Assembly (NCBI GenBank): GCA_020634245.1
Contig: JACKCC010000015.1
Coordinates: 186,001-250,000 of the forward strand
Source: Ardenticatenaceae bacterium
GTDB taxonomy: Bacteria > Chloroflexota > Anaerolineae > Promineifilales > Promineifilaceae
Length of the DNA stretch: 64,000 nt
Reading direction: 5' to 3'
How positions within the stretch are numbered: the first letter of the stretch is position 1; every line of letters starts with the position of its first letter. The position numbers and the translations under genes are program-made. The notes below the pieces were generated by a model. The model was not told where the DNA came from. It did no database searches and worked only from the letters and a program-made list of their open reading frames with translations. This document shows, in pieces, positions 16,145 through 24,929 of this stretch.

Positions 16145-17446
16145 TGCGTGAGACACGGTTTTTCAGTAGTCGAAGAGAAATAAGCAAATGTACCTCATTT
16201 TGGTAAGATGGGATGTGCAACCAAACCCAAAACCAAAAGAGGTACAAATGCAGCATATCATATTAGAGGCTCACCATACAAAAGATGGACTCGTTTTCAA
16301 CGTTACTGACTTAGAAGCCCGGTTGAATCAGTTAACCGATTCACGAGATAGACGCGGCAAAATATATCCACTGGGCACGATTTTGACGATGATAATATTA
16401 GCGAAGCTCGCTGGCGAGGATAAGCCATCAGGAATAGCTCAGTGGATTCGATTGCGTTGCGATGCATTTGTCAGGATATTTTGCCGTAAACACAAACGAA
16501 TGCCGTGTTTGAACACAATTCGTACTGTGTTGCAAGATGTGGTTCCGCTTGATGAATTAGAGACCCTGTTTCGGCGTTATCTACACGATGCCTACGGCGG
16601 ACAAGAAAGCCGATTAATTACAATTGATGGCAAGACAATGCGCGGAACTATCCCCAAAGGAAGCCGTCAAGGTGTCCATTTGTTAGCCGCCTATCTTCCA
16701 GAAGAAGGTGTGGTTTTGAAACAAGTAGCGGTAGCGACTAAAGAAAACGAAATCAATGCCGCTCCCCAACTACTCGAGGGAATCAACATCAAGAACAAGG
16801 TCATTTGTGCCGATGCGATGCAGACACAACGCAAGCTTTCCGTCGATGTGTTGTCGAGGGGCGGTGATTACATCTGGTTTCTCAAGGACAACCAACCCAC
16901 GTTGCTGGAGGATGTGAAACAGTTTTTCAAGCCAGCGCGGATGAGTGCCGGTTGGCACCCGCCTGAATTGCCGCGGACGGTGGCTAAAACAACTGAGATA
17001 GGGCATGGGCGACTGGAAAAGCGGACACTCACACTGATGGTAGATGAAGAACAGTTTCTGGACTGGCCCGGTGTTCATCAGGTTTTCCAGTTAGAGCGGG
17101 AGACCACCCATCTGCGAACAGGCCGAGAAACGACCGAATTGGCCTATGGTATCACTAGCTGTACACCAGAGATAACATCGGCAAAGCAAATGTTACAGTG
17201 GACGCGACAATATTGGGGTATCGAAAATGGATTGCATTATCGTCGAGATGTCACATTGCGAGAAGATGCAACGCGCATTTCGCAACCAGCGTTGGCAAAA
17301 ACGATGTCAGCTATTAACAATTTTGTGGTTGGGTTAACGCAAAAAATGGGTTATTCCAATCTGGCCGCAGCACGGCGCTTGTTTGATGCTAAAATCGCGG
17401 CTCAACTCTCTTGACGCCCGACTACTGAAAAACCGTGTGCGTGAGA
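16145..17446 (+). mobile_element. ISAs1-family insertion sequence with target duplication
   Basis: The element spans 16154-17437 (1284 bp). The perfect 19-bp terminal inverted repeats begin CACGGTTTTTCAGTAGTCG at 16154-16172, with the complement at 17419-17437. It is flanked by the 9-bp direct repeat TGCGTGAGA (16145-16153 and 17438-17446), the expected ISAs1-type target duplication. The intact transposase, perfect ends and perfect duplication suggest a recent insertion. It contains no ACGGCCGT copy, unlike the host DNA around it. Confidence 0.95.
16248..17414 (+). CDS. ISAs1-family transposase (DDE)
   Basis: A transposase of about 388 residues with the catalytic triad visible: D in LITIDGKTMRGT, D in VICADAMQTQRK, and E in the WGIENGLHYRRDVTLREDA region. 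The N-terminal part with RRGKIYPLGTILTMIILAKL is the transposase-associated domain of this family. AGAGG lies 6 bases before the ATG at 16248; the ATG 20 codons upstream (16188) has no ribosome binding site and would give an atypically long N-terminus. The gene appears intact. Confidence 0.93.
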   Translation: MQHIILEAHHTKDGLVFNVTDLEARLNQLTDSRDRRGKIYPLGTILTMIILAKLAGEDKPSGIAQWIRLRCDAFVRIFCRKHKRMPCLNTIRTVLQDVVPLDELETLFRRYLHDAYGGQESRLITIDGKTMRGTIPKGSRQGVHLLAAYLPEEGVVLKQVAVATKENEINAAPQLLEGINIKNKVICADAMQTQRKLSVDVLSRGGDYIWFLKDNQPTLLEDVKQFFKPARMSAGWHPPELPRTVAKTTEIGHGRLEKRTLTLMVDEEQFLDWPGVHQVFQLERETTHLRTGRETTELAYGITSCTPEITSAKQMLQWTRQYWGIENGLHYRRDVTLREDATRISQPALAKTMSAINNFVVGLTQKMGYSNLAAARRLFDAKIAAQLS

Positions 17447-17466
17447 TGCGCAGTTTTTTGATGATC

Positions 17467-17529
17467 AGTGCCAGACACAGGGCAGAACAACCTGGTTTGA
17501 GTAGAGCTTGTCGCCCTGTGCCTGGCACT
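17467..17529. repeat. 63-bp REP-like element, copy B
   Basis: The arms AGTGCCAGACACAGGG and CCCTGTGCCTGGCACT enclose a 31-bp centre that matches copy C (32369) when read on the opposite strand. It follows the response-regulator gene (stop at 17563) and could act at its transcript end. Confidence 0.85.
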
Positions 17530-17562
17530 ATTATCCGGCCGATAGAAAAAGATTGATCGGTT

Positions 17563-19863
17563 TTATGAGGCTGTATACACCGGGAATTTGATGCAGATTT
17601 GTTTGGCATCGGTTAGTTGGATACGGCCGTTATTCAACACAATATAGCTGCGTGCAATCGTCAGGGAGGGGGTGTAATCCTTTGCCTCTACCAATTCTGT
17701 ATCGTCGTTGTTGGCAAATATGGCTGCAAGTCCCCGCAATTCATTTTCGGATAGTGATGTGGGGAGTGTAAGATTGCAGCAAATTTCATCGTCAATTTGT
17801 GTCACAGAAAACTCTAGCTCTTGATATTCCTCTCCGGTGTGTAATTTGACAATGACTTCCAAAAGACGGCGGATTCCATCCCGTAATGATTCAGCATCGC
17901 CATAGATGGGGGGCAAATTTTCCTGAACGGTACAATGAATCTTAATATATTCATGTGAATTGATGTACTGGCTGCTCTGGCTGATCTCGCAGAGTAAATA
18001 ACCAAAGTTGTAAATGGGTTGTTCGCGTAAAGCGTAGGCTGTTTCGGTTTCGCCCGTTTTTAGCTCGGCCAGGGAGATGAAGTCTTCTACCAGATTGGTC
18101 AAACGAATGCTGCCTTCTTGAATGCCGCGCAGGGAGCGCTTCAAATCTTCATCGCTGCGAACATTTTCCAGCCCGGAGGCCAGTATATCGGAGTATTCTT
18201 GCACGGCCGTTAACGGCAGCCGAAAATCAGGCGTAATTAATTGTAAAATACCACGCTTTAGTGAATCGAAATTCTGTTTTTGGATGCTTTGTAACTGGAA
18301 ATATTGATCTAATTGAGACGTGACATGCTGTAACAATTCATCACTGTCATAAGGCTTGGTGAGATAAATTTCGGCCCCTTTACTCAGCCCGCGATGACGA
18401 TCCTGACGTTCCCCCTTGGCCGTTAAAAATATGAAAGGAATATGGATCAGGTCTGGATTTTGCCGTACATTTTGCAGAAATTCGAAACCATCCATCACCG
18501 GCATCATAATATCGGAGATAATCAAATCTGGTTTGTGCTGGCTTAACACTTCAAGACCATGCTGCCCGTTTTGGGCCGTCAAGACGGTCAAGGCATACTT
18601 TTCACTGGCAATTTCCAGCAGTTCTTGCAATCCTAGCAGCAGACTGGCTTCATCTTCGACTGCCAAAATGGTTGCTTGGGGCTTTTCCGGCTGAGATTCT
18701 GGTTTTTCAAACGAACCGGAAAAGACCGGCAGTACGACGGTAAAAGTGCTGCCGACGCCTTCTTGTGTGGTGACCTCAATACGGCCGTTGTGCAATTCCG
18801 CTAACCCTTTAGCGACCGTCAGCCCGGTTCCAGCGCCTTGTTGTTCCATAACGCCCCGATTGTGCTGGAAAAACAAATCAAAAATTTGATAGCGGATGTC
18901 TTGGGGAAAACCAATCCCTTCATCGCGGAAGGCAATCAGCACCTCGTTGTCCTGGGTTTCCGTGGTGATGTAAATCCTGGCATTTTTATTGGCGGGCGTA
19001 AATTTAATGGCATTATTTAATAATCGCTCAAAAATAGCCAGTAAGCCTTGCGGCTCCCCATAAACCGGCAGCAAGTCAGGTGACAATGAATACTCGATTT
19101 CGATGCCTTTTCGTACTGCGCCTTCCCCTTGTTTTTGAACGGCCGTTTGCACCAGCGAGTTGATAGTCATAATAAGTTTAGCCCGGCGCTGGTATCGCGA
19201 CTTATATTCTCCGGTGCGCAGCTCAATCACCAGAATAAAATCCTCAATCAGCTTGGTTAACCGCACACACCCGGCTTGAATCCCGCGCAAATATTCCTGA
19301 AAATTATGATTATCCGGGAATCGGTTCACACTATCCGAGAGCATTTCATAGTAAGCTGTCACATAAGTTAACGGCGTCCTAAACTCATGATTGAGAATTT
19401 GTAAAATGCCTTTTTTAAGATTGGCAATATTTTGTTGATTGGTGAATTGTCGTTGGAAAGAGCGTTCGAGTTGACTGCGAATCAGCTCCAGGAGTTCAAT
19501 ACTGGCAAATGGCTTGGTGATGTAAAGATTGGCCCCGCGCAGCTGCCCGTCTAAAATCTCTTCCCGGTTTCCTTTGGCCGTCAAGAAAATAAACGGAATG
19601 TGCAGCCATTGTGGATTTTCCTGTACTTTGTTGAGGAACTCATAGCCATCCATCACCGGCATCATAATGTCAGAGACAATCAGGTCCGGCATATACTCGG
19701 CCATGATGTTTAGCGCTTCTTGCCCATTATTGGCTGTCCTGACATCTACTGCGTAATCAATGCCTACTTTTTCTAACAGACCTGGCATTTGAAACAGGTC
19801 ATACATGCCATTGAGCATTGATTGGTCATCTTCAACAAGTAAAATGGAAGCAGAGCGATTCAT
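17563..19863 (-). CDS. Double response-regulator/histidine-kinase protein (REC-HK-REC-pseudoHK)
   Basis: A 766-residue cytoplasmic signalling protein built from two tandem copies of a receiver-kinase unit. REC1 has the phospho-acceptor Asp65 (VSDIMMPVMDG), followed by HisKA with His159 (LNHEFRTPL), N-box LLNNAIKFTP and G-boxes to about 380. REC2 (398-515) keeps Asp451. The second kinase half is degenerate: the H-box reads TPDFRLPL with no His, the N-box has no Asn, and the glycine boxes are gone. The second half probably has a structural or regulatory role. There is no membrane segment, so the input must come from a partner. Confidence 0.9.
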   Translation of the reverse strand: MNRSASILLVEDDQSMLNGMYDLFQMPGLLEKVGIDYAVDVRTANNGQEALNIMAEYMPDLIVSDIMMPVMDGYEFLNKVQENPQWLHIPFIFLTAKGNREEILDGQLRGANLYITKPFASIELLELIRSQLERSFQRQFTNQQNIANLKKGILQILNHEFRTPLTYVTAYYEMLSDSVNRFPDNHNFQEYLRGIQAGCVRLTKLIEDFILVIELRTGEYKSRYQRRAKLIMTINSLVQTAVQKQGEGAVRKGIEIEYSLSPDLLPVYGEPQGLLAIFERLLNNAIKFTPANKNARIYITTETQDNEVLIAFRDEGIGFPQDIRYQIFDLFFQHNRGVMEQQGAGTGLTVAKGLAELHNGRIEVTTQEGVGSTFTVVLPVFSGSFEKPESQPEKPQATILAVEDEASLLLGLQELLEIASEKYALTVLTAQNGQHGLEVLSQHKPDLIISDIMMPVMDGFEFLQNVRQNPDLIHIPFIFLTAKGERQDRHRGLSKGAEIYLTKPYDSDELLQHVTSQLDQYFQLQSIQKQNFDSLKRGILQLITPDFRLPLTAVQEYSDILASGLENVRSDEDLKRSLRGIQEGSIRLTNLVEDFISLAELKTGETETAYALREQPIYNFGYLLCEISQSSQYINSHEYIKIHCTVQENLPPIYGDAESLRDGIRRLLEVIVKLHTGEEYQELEFSVTQIDDEICCNLTLPTSLSENELRGLAAIFANNDDTELVEAKDYTPSLTIARSYIVLNNGRIQLTDAKQICIKFPVYTAS

Positions 19864-20079
19864 AGTATCACCAGCATAATTTTGGAAGGTGTTTTTTAAT
19901 CGGTCTTAATTATAGCATATGCGCTTATTGGCATTTGTAGGTAATTAGTGACATTTTGTTTGGTATGAATCAGGCGAAACAGGTGTTTTCTAACTGAAAG
20001 ATAAATGATTCGTGAAAATGAGATTTTGGGGCTTGCCTTAAAATTGTTTTATGGTATCCTTTAAGTGGCTCCCCCCCCA

Positions 20080-20116
20080 GAGATGTCCCCGCTAGCGCCC
20101 GCTACCGGGGCATCTC
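20080..20116. terminator. Hairpin downstream of the Clp gene
   Basis: GAGATGTCCCCG (20080-20091) pairs with CGGGGCATCTC (20106-20116) with one bulge. A T-run follows only on the plus strand, so as a minus-strand terminator for clp it lacks the usual T tail. The 258-bp gap from 19864 to 20121 shows nothing else clear besides probable promoter DNA for the response-regulator gene. Confidence 0.5.
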
Positions 20117-20121
20117 ATTTT

Positions 20122-22338
20122 TTATGCCTTTTCCCCATTTTTATGATTGAAATTTAGCCCTGATTGGTCAGCATCAATGATGATGGCTGCTTTTTGACCA
20201 GTTGGCTGGCTAAGTAAATAGTCGGCGAGGGGTTCACGCAGGTGGCGGGAGATGATGCGGCGCAACGGCCGTGCCCCGAACTCTGGTTGATCATTTTGCG
20301 CCAGCAGCCATTCTTTGGCTGCGGCGGTAACATCCAACGCAATGCCTTGATTGGCCGCCAGTTTGAGTTCCTTTTTAAGCATCAAATCCAGAATCTTGGC
20401 CAACTGTGGTCCGGTGAGTTGATGGAAGGTGATAATTTCATCCAGCCGGTTGAGAAATTCGGGCCGGAAGAAGTGGTGGACTTCTTCCATCACCAGTTCG
20501 CGTTCCCGTTCGCCGATGATGGGAACGAGCATGTGCTGCGCGCCCAGGTTGCTGGTGAGAATGATGACCGTTTCGCTGAAGGTGGTCAGACGGCCCTGGC
20601 TGTCGGTGAGGCGGCCTTCGTCCATGACTTGCAGCAGTACGTCCAAAACCCGGTTGTGGGCTTTTTCCACTTCATCGAACAGGACAACTGTGTACGGCCG
20701 TTCCCGCACAAAATCCGTCAACTGGCCGCCGCCTTCATAACCTACATAGCCGGGTGGCGCGCCGATGAGCCGGTTGACGCTGGCTTCCTCCTGATACTCA
20801 CTCATATCCAGCACCAGCATGGCGTCTTCTGTGCCAAACATAAATTCGGCCAGCGCCTTGGCCAGTTCCGATTTACCCACGCCGCTGGGACCGAGGAAGA
20901 GGAAGGAACCGATGGGACGCTTGGCATCACGCAGACCGACGCGGGCCGTCTTGACGGCGCGGCTGACAGCTAAAATCGCCTCTTCCTGCCCGATGATGCG
21001 CTGGTGCAGATGCTCGACCATGTTGGCGTACTTACCCTGCTCATCCTCGTTCAGCTTGGTGATGGGAATTTTGGTCATCTGGCTGGCGGTAAACATGACA
21101 TCTTCGTTGTCTAAACGGCCGTCCGGCGCCACCTCCGGCAAATTGGCTACATGTTCCTGCGTCACCATGCGCACCAGGGCACTGGCCCGGTTGGCCAACT
21201 GTACAGCGCTGGCGGGCAGGGCGATGGTTTTGATATATTGATCGGCCAGGGCAACGGCCGTAGCCAGCGCTTCCCGCGTAATTTCGATTTCATATTCCTG
21301 CTTCAATCGTTCCTGATGGAAACTGAGCATGGCGATAGTTTCGTCTTTGGTGGCCGCAGGTACATCCAGCCGCTGGCTGTTTTGGCGGATGATACGGTTT
21401 TGACTGAGCTGATCATAAATGCCTGGCGTGGTTGTGCCGATGATAACTTGCTCGTCGTTAAGAAATGCCTTGTGCAGTTCCAGGCTGACTTGTTCCGGGA
21501 AAACAGCCCGCAATTTGTCGGCAAAGAAGCGCTCGACGTTGGGGACGAGCAGCACGCCGCCGCTGGCCCGGCGCAAACCGGCGCGCATGGCCGCCAGTGG
21601 ATTTTCCAGCAGGGCGGTTTCGTTGATTTGGACGAGAGAGCGCAGATTGCCCGGTCCCTTGCCTTCGGCCAGGAGTTGGGCCAGGCTGTAGGCCAGGGTG
21701 CGCTTGCCAGCCCCTTCCGGTCCGACGAGGATGATGTGCCGCTTTTGAGCCAATGAAAGCAGGCTGATGAGTTCGCGCAGCAGACTTTCGCGCTGGTAAA
21801 CGGGGGCGGCATGGCCCCCTTGGGCTTCGGTGACAAAATCATGGATGACGGGTGTGCCGTCCTGAGCGATTTCACTGAGCAGCGCAGTAACGGCGGCAGA
21901 GGTGACACCAATGCGCTGCAAGACACCATAGGTGGTGACGTTGGGCTGGGCCATAGCCGCCAGGGCGTGACCGCTGCCTGCTTTTAGTTCTTCACGGGTT
22001 TTGGCAATGGTCAACCCTTCGTCAATGATGACCAGGGTTTCTTCGTCCAGCGGGATTTCTTTGCCAAAGTCATCGGTAAAATAGAAGTTGGCGTTACGGC
22101 CTTTACTGCTTTGAGCCATCATTTCTACCCGTCGTACCAGGTCGTTCCAGTCGAAGCCGCGCTGTTTTTGTAACTGCTGCAATATTTGGTAGGCACCGCA
22201 CTCTTTTTCGTCTAGAAAGACGCGCAGGATAAGTTGCGGTGTGAGTAGTTGCAGGTGGTAATCAGCCATGCGGGCAACGGCCGTTGTCATCAACCGGGCT
22301 AATTCCGGTGTAGGGATGTTTGGATTTAGTGTGCTCAT
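20122..22338 (-). CDS. Clp/Hsp100 ATPase with degenerate first AAA+ domain
   Basis: A 738-residue Hsp100 protein with a Clp N-domain (about 1-160), D1 (about 185-390) and D2 (about 445-735). D2 is intact: Walker A GPSGVGKS at 483-490 and Walker B VVLFDE at 551-556. D1 looks inactive: Walker A reads GPEGAGKRT (Arg where Ser/Thr should be, 206-214) and Walker B reads VLLVPN (262-267) with both acidic residues lost. There is no ClpB-type middle domain and no evident IGF/L loop for ClpP. It is probably an unfoldase powered by D2 alone. Confidence 0.88.
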   Translation of the reverse strand: MSTLNPNIPTPELARLMTTAVARMADYHLQLLTPQLILRVFLDEKECGAYQILQQLQKQRGFDWNDLVRRVEMMAQSSKGRNANFYFTDDFGKEIPLDEETLVIIDEGLTIAKTREELKAGSGHALAAMAQPNVTTYGVLQRIGVTSAAVTALLSEIAQDGTPVIHDFVTEAQGGHAAPVYQRESLLRELISLLSLAQKRHIILVGPEGAGKRTLAYSLAQLLAEGKGPGNLRSLVQINETALLENPLAAMRAGLRRASGGVLLVPNVERFFADKLRAVFPEQVSLELHKAFLNDEQVIIGTTTPGIYDQLSQNRIIRQNSQRLDVPAATKDETIAMLSFHQERLKQEYEIEITREALATAVALADQYIKTIALPASAVQLANRASALVRMVTQEHVANLPEVAPDGRLDNEDVMFTASQMTKIPITKLNEDEQGKYANMVEHLHQRIIGQEEAILAVSRAVKTARVGLRDAKRPIGSFLFLGPSGVGKSELAKALAEFMFGTEDAMLVLDMSEYQEEASVNRLIGAPPGYVGYEGGGQLTDFVRERPYTVVLFDEVEKAHNRVLDVLLQVMDEGRLTDSQGRLTTFSETVIILTSNLGAQHMLVPIIGERERELVMEEVHHFFRPEFLNRLDEIITFHQLTGPQLAKILDLMLKKELKLAANQGIALDVTAAAKEWLLAQNDQPEFGARPLRRIISRHLREPLADYLLSQPTGQKAAIIIDADQSGLNFNHKNGEKA

Positions 22339-22353
22339 AGAATTTCCTTATTT

Positions 22354-22369
22354 GTCTGGCTAACCAGAC
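22354..22369. promoter_or_regulatory. Short inverted repeat in the clp/kinase divergent region
   Basis: GTCTGG-CTAA-CCAGAC lies 16 bp before the clp start codon, in the short divergent gap. It could be an operator or a leader hairpin. It does not match CIRCE or another heat-shock operator that I know. Confidence 0.35.
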
Positions 22370-22427
22370 GTGAAACATGGTGAAAATGATACATCGCCCA
22401 GAACCGAGATGCCAAATTGGTGGGAAT

Positions 22428-24845
22428 ATGGTCGCATTGCGTTTGAGAGATAAACTAATTAATCTATTTTTTAAGATGCAAGACCAACCAAGACCGTTTT
22501 TATTTGCAGCCATTCATATTTTTTTCTTGCTGCTATTTTTTTTGACGACTTCAACTGTTAGGCCAGCCGCCGTCGATGGTTTAGCCATTGTTTTATTTGG
22601 TATTTTAACGGTTTTTACCTTGTTCCAGGGGGTTAGACTGGCCGGTGTGCTGGTGTCGCTTTTGCCGTTGGTGGCCGGGGCTGCTTATATGGTTTTGGGA
22701 CCGGTGATAACAGCCTGGCTGTTTTGGGCGGCTGCCTGGCTTAAAGGCTTATTTTTGCTTTATTTGGCCAGCCGTGCTGGTTCTGATGTGGTCACGAAGA
22801 AAGGTGATATTTGGGCGCGTACGGCCGTTAACGCTACCATGATGCCCGCCGGAATTTTGTTTGGCAGCTTCGTTTTTGCAAAACTCACCGAATTATTTCC
22901 GTCAAGTAGCACGGGTTATCCGGTTTTCATCCTTTTTTGGGGTGTGGGCTACTTCTTCATCAATTATCTGTTTGTGATTTTCTTTTTTGCGTTGCAAGGT
23001 AAAAAAGTTGTGCAACATTTTTGGCGGAATATGCTTCGGCCGGTTCTGTACGAGGCTGTTTTAGTGCCATTTGCTCCGCTAATCGCCCGTATTTATTCGG
23101 ATTTAGGGTGGGATTATTTTCTTTTTTTGATGTTGGGGCTGGTTATCCTGGCTTTTGCGTTCCGCTATTTGAACGAAATTGGGCTGAATCTTAATCGCCG
23201 GGTGATGGAACTGGATAGTTTGAAGAAAGTCGGCCAGACAATGAGTGCTGGTCTGGAACTGGAATCTGTTTTGGCGGCCATTCACACACAAGTTTCGCGC
23301 CTCATGCCGGCGCATACGTTTTATATTGCGTTGTTTGACGCGGTTAAAAACGAGGTGACGTTTCCCTTTGCTGTGGAAGGCGGCCAGCGGAAATCAATTG
23401 CGGCGCGGCAGGGGGGCAATGGGTTGGTGGAATATGTTTTGCGGGAGAAACGGCCGTTACTCATTCCCAAAAACGTCTCGACTACCGCCCAGACACTTAA
23501 TCTGACCTTGCTTATTGGGGAACCAGCCTGCTGGTTAGGCGTGCCTATCATGCTGGCAGATGACCTCATTGGCGCGATCACCGTTCAATCGTATGAACAA
23601 TCCAGTTTATATGATGACTGGCATCAAGATGTTTTAATGACAATTGCAACTCAGGCAGCCGTAGTCATCCACAATGCCTGGCTTTATGCCCAAACCGACA
23701 GCGAATTAACCCGTCGCGTTCAAGAATTAAACTCGATTTTGAGCACCATTCATGAAGGAATTTTGTTAGTTAGCCTGGATGGAACGGTACTTACGACAAA
23801 TCGCATCTTCACCGAATTTACCGGTTTGACAGATGGCGATTTGATAGGCCGGTCTTTGTTTGATGGTGATGGAGATTCTAATCTCCTGGGAAAAATTGGT
23901 TATGAATTATCCGACTGGCAGCAAGATTGTGATGCTGTAATCCGGGATGAAAAATGGCTAACAACCCGAATTACCATGACCGGAACGGTAACCCGTCAGG
24001 TTGAGCGTACGCTGGTTCCTGTGCGGAATAATGCGGCCAATATCACTGGCTGGCTGTTAATTTTTCGTGATATTACCGAAGAGATTGAACTGGCCAAAGC
24101 GCGGGAAGAAACCATTCATATGCTCGTCCACGATTTACGCTCACCGCTTTCTGTGACACTGGGCAGTTTGCAGACGATTGATGCCTGGCTGGAAATGGGG
24201 CGTACCGAGGACGTGGGGCGCTTGCTGGATTTAGCAAATACAGGCGGCCAGCGTATGCTTCAGTTGCTAAACAATCTGCTGGATTCGTACAAGTTTGAAA
24301 ATGGCGATATTCCGCTCAATCGGGAACCGATTTCAGCGCTGCTCTGGTTAACTGATGTGAAGAAACAATTCGCACCGGCTGCCACTAATGCCGGTTTGAC
24401 AATTGAGGTTGATGTGGAACCCGGCTTGCCTATGATTTGGGCCGATAAGGAACATATGGTTCGGGTGTTGTCTAATCTTGTAGACAATGCGGTTAAATTT
24501 ACCCCCGATGGCGGGCAAATCATGCTATGGGCTAAATGGGCCGATGACGAGGACAATCCGGTATGGGTTGGTGTTTCGGATACAGGCGCGGGAATTCCGC
24601 TTGAGCAGCAGTCGAAATTGTTTGTGAAGTTTCAGCAGAATGCGGCGTTACGCGGCCGTCGTCAAGGCACCGGGTTGGGGTTGACGTATTGTAAGTTGGT
24701 GGTTGAAGCGCATAACGGCCGTATCTGGGTTGAAAGTGAGGGTATCGAAGGAAAGGGGAGCACCTTAGTCATGGCACTCCCCGCTTTTGACGAAAGCCGT
24801 TCCCGCGCGACTGCCACTCTTAAGGAACGGGTGCCCACACGTTAA
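22428..24845 (+). CDS. Membrane sensor histidine kinase (GAF-PAS-HisKA-HATPase)
   Basis: A sensor kinase of about 805 residues. Six to eight membrane helices fill roughly residues 20-240 and form the input domain. A GAF domain follows (LESVLAAIHTQVSRLMPAHTF onward), then PAS (ILSTIHEGILLVSLDGTVLTT). HisKA has the phospho-acceptor in MLVHDLRSPLS, and the HATPase has LSNLVDNAVKFTPDGG and GTGLGLTYCK. All catalytic boxes are intact. It has no attached receiver, so it presumably phosphorylates a separate regulator. GGTGG precedes the chosen ATG; an ATG at 22377 gives a version 17 residues longer. It is divergent from the Clp gene. Confidence 0.9.
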   Translation: MVALRLRDKLINLFFKMQDQPRPFLFAAIHIFFLLLFFLTTSTVRPAAVDGLAIVLFGILTVFTLFQGVRLAGVLVSLLPLVAGAAYMVLGPVITAWLFWAAAWLKGLFLLYLASRAGSDVVTKKGDIWARTAVNATMMPAGILFGSFVFAKLTELFPSSSTGYPVFILFWGVGYFFINYLFVIFFFALQGKKVVQHFWRNMLRPVLYEAVLVPFAPLIARIYSDLGWDYFLFLMLGLVILAFAFRYLNEIGLNLNRRVMELDSLKKVGQTMSAGLELESVLAAIHTQVSRLMPAHTFYIALFDAVKNEVTFPFAVEGGQRKSIAARQGGNGLVEYVLREKRPLLIPKNVSTTAQTLNLTLLIGEPACWLGVPIMLADDLIGAITVQSYEQSSLYDDWHQDVLMTIATQAAVVIHNAWLYAQTDSELTRRVQELNSILSTIHEGILLVSLDGTVLTTNRIFTEFTGLTDGDLIGRSLFDGDGDSNLLGKIGYELSDWQQDCDAVIRDEKWLTTRITMTGTVTRQVERTLVPVRNNAANITGWLLIFRDITEEIELAKAREETIHMLVHDLRSPLSVTLGSLQTIDAWLEMGRTEDVGRLLDLANTGGQRMLQLLNNLLDSYKFENGDIPLNREPISALLWLTDVKKQFAPAATNAGLTIEVDVEPGLPMIWADKEHMVRVLSNLVDNAVKFTPDGGQIMLWAKWADDEDNPVWVGVSDTGAGIPLEQQSKLFVKFQQNAALRGRRQGTGLGLTYCKLVVEAHNGRIWVESEGIEGKGSTLVMALPAFDESRSRATATLKERVPTR

Positions 24846-24871
24846 TTGACCCGACAATTTAGCAAAAAGAA

Positions 24872-24910
24872 AAAAAGCGGGTTTCTTTACCTGGAAGAAA
24901 CCCGCTTTTT
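24872..24910. terminator. Bidirectional terminator between convergent genes
   Basis: AAAAAGCGGGTTTCTT (24872-24887) and its exact complement (24895-24910) form a perfect 16-bp stem with a 7-base loop. Terminal A and T runs serve both strands, ending the sensor kinase (+) and the prenyl synthase (-). Confidence 0.93.
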
Positions 24911-24929
24911 GCTTACAGTGTGTTGTATC

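Noticed and set aside
20080..20116. Strong terminator for the Clp gene
   Set aside because: The T-run is on the plus strand only, with no plus-strand gene upstream, so it is listed at low confidence as a hairpin.
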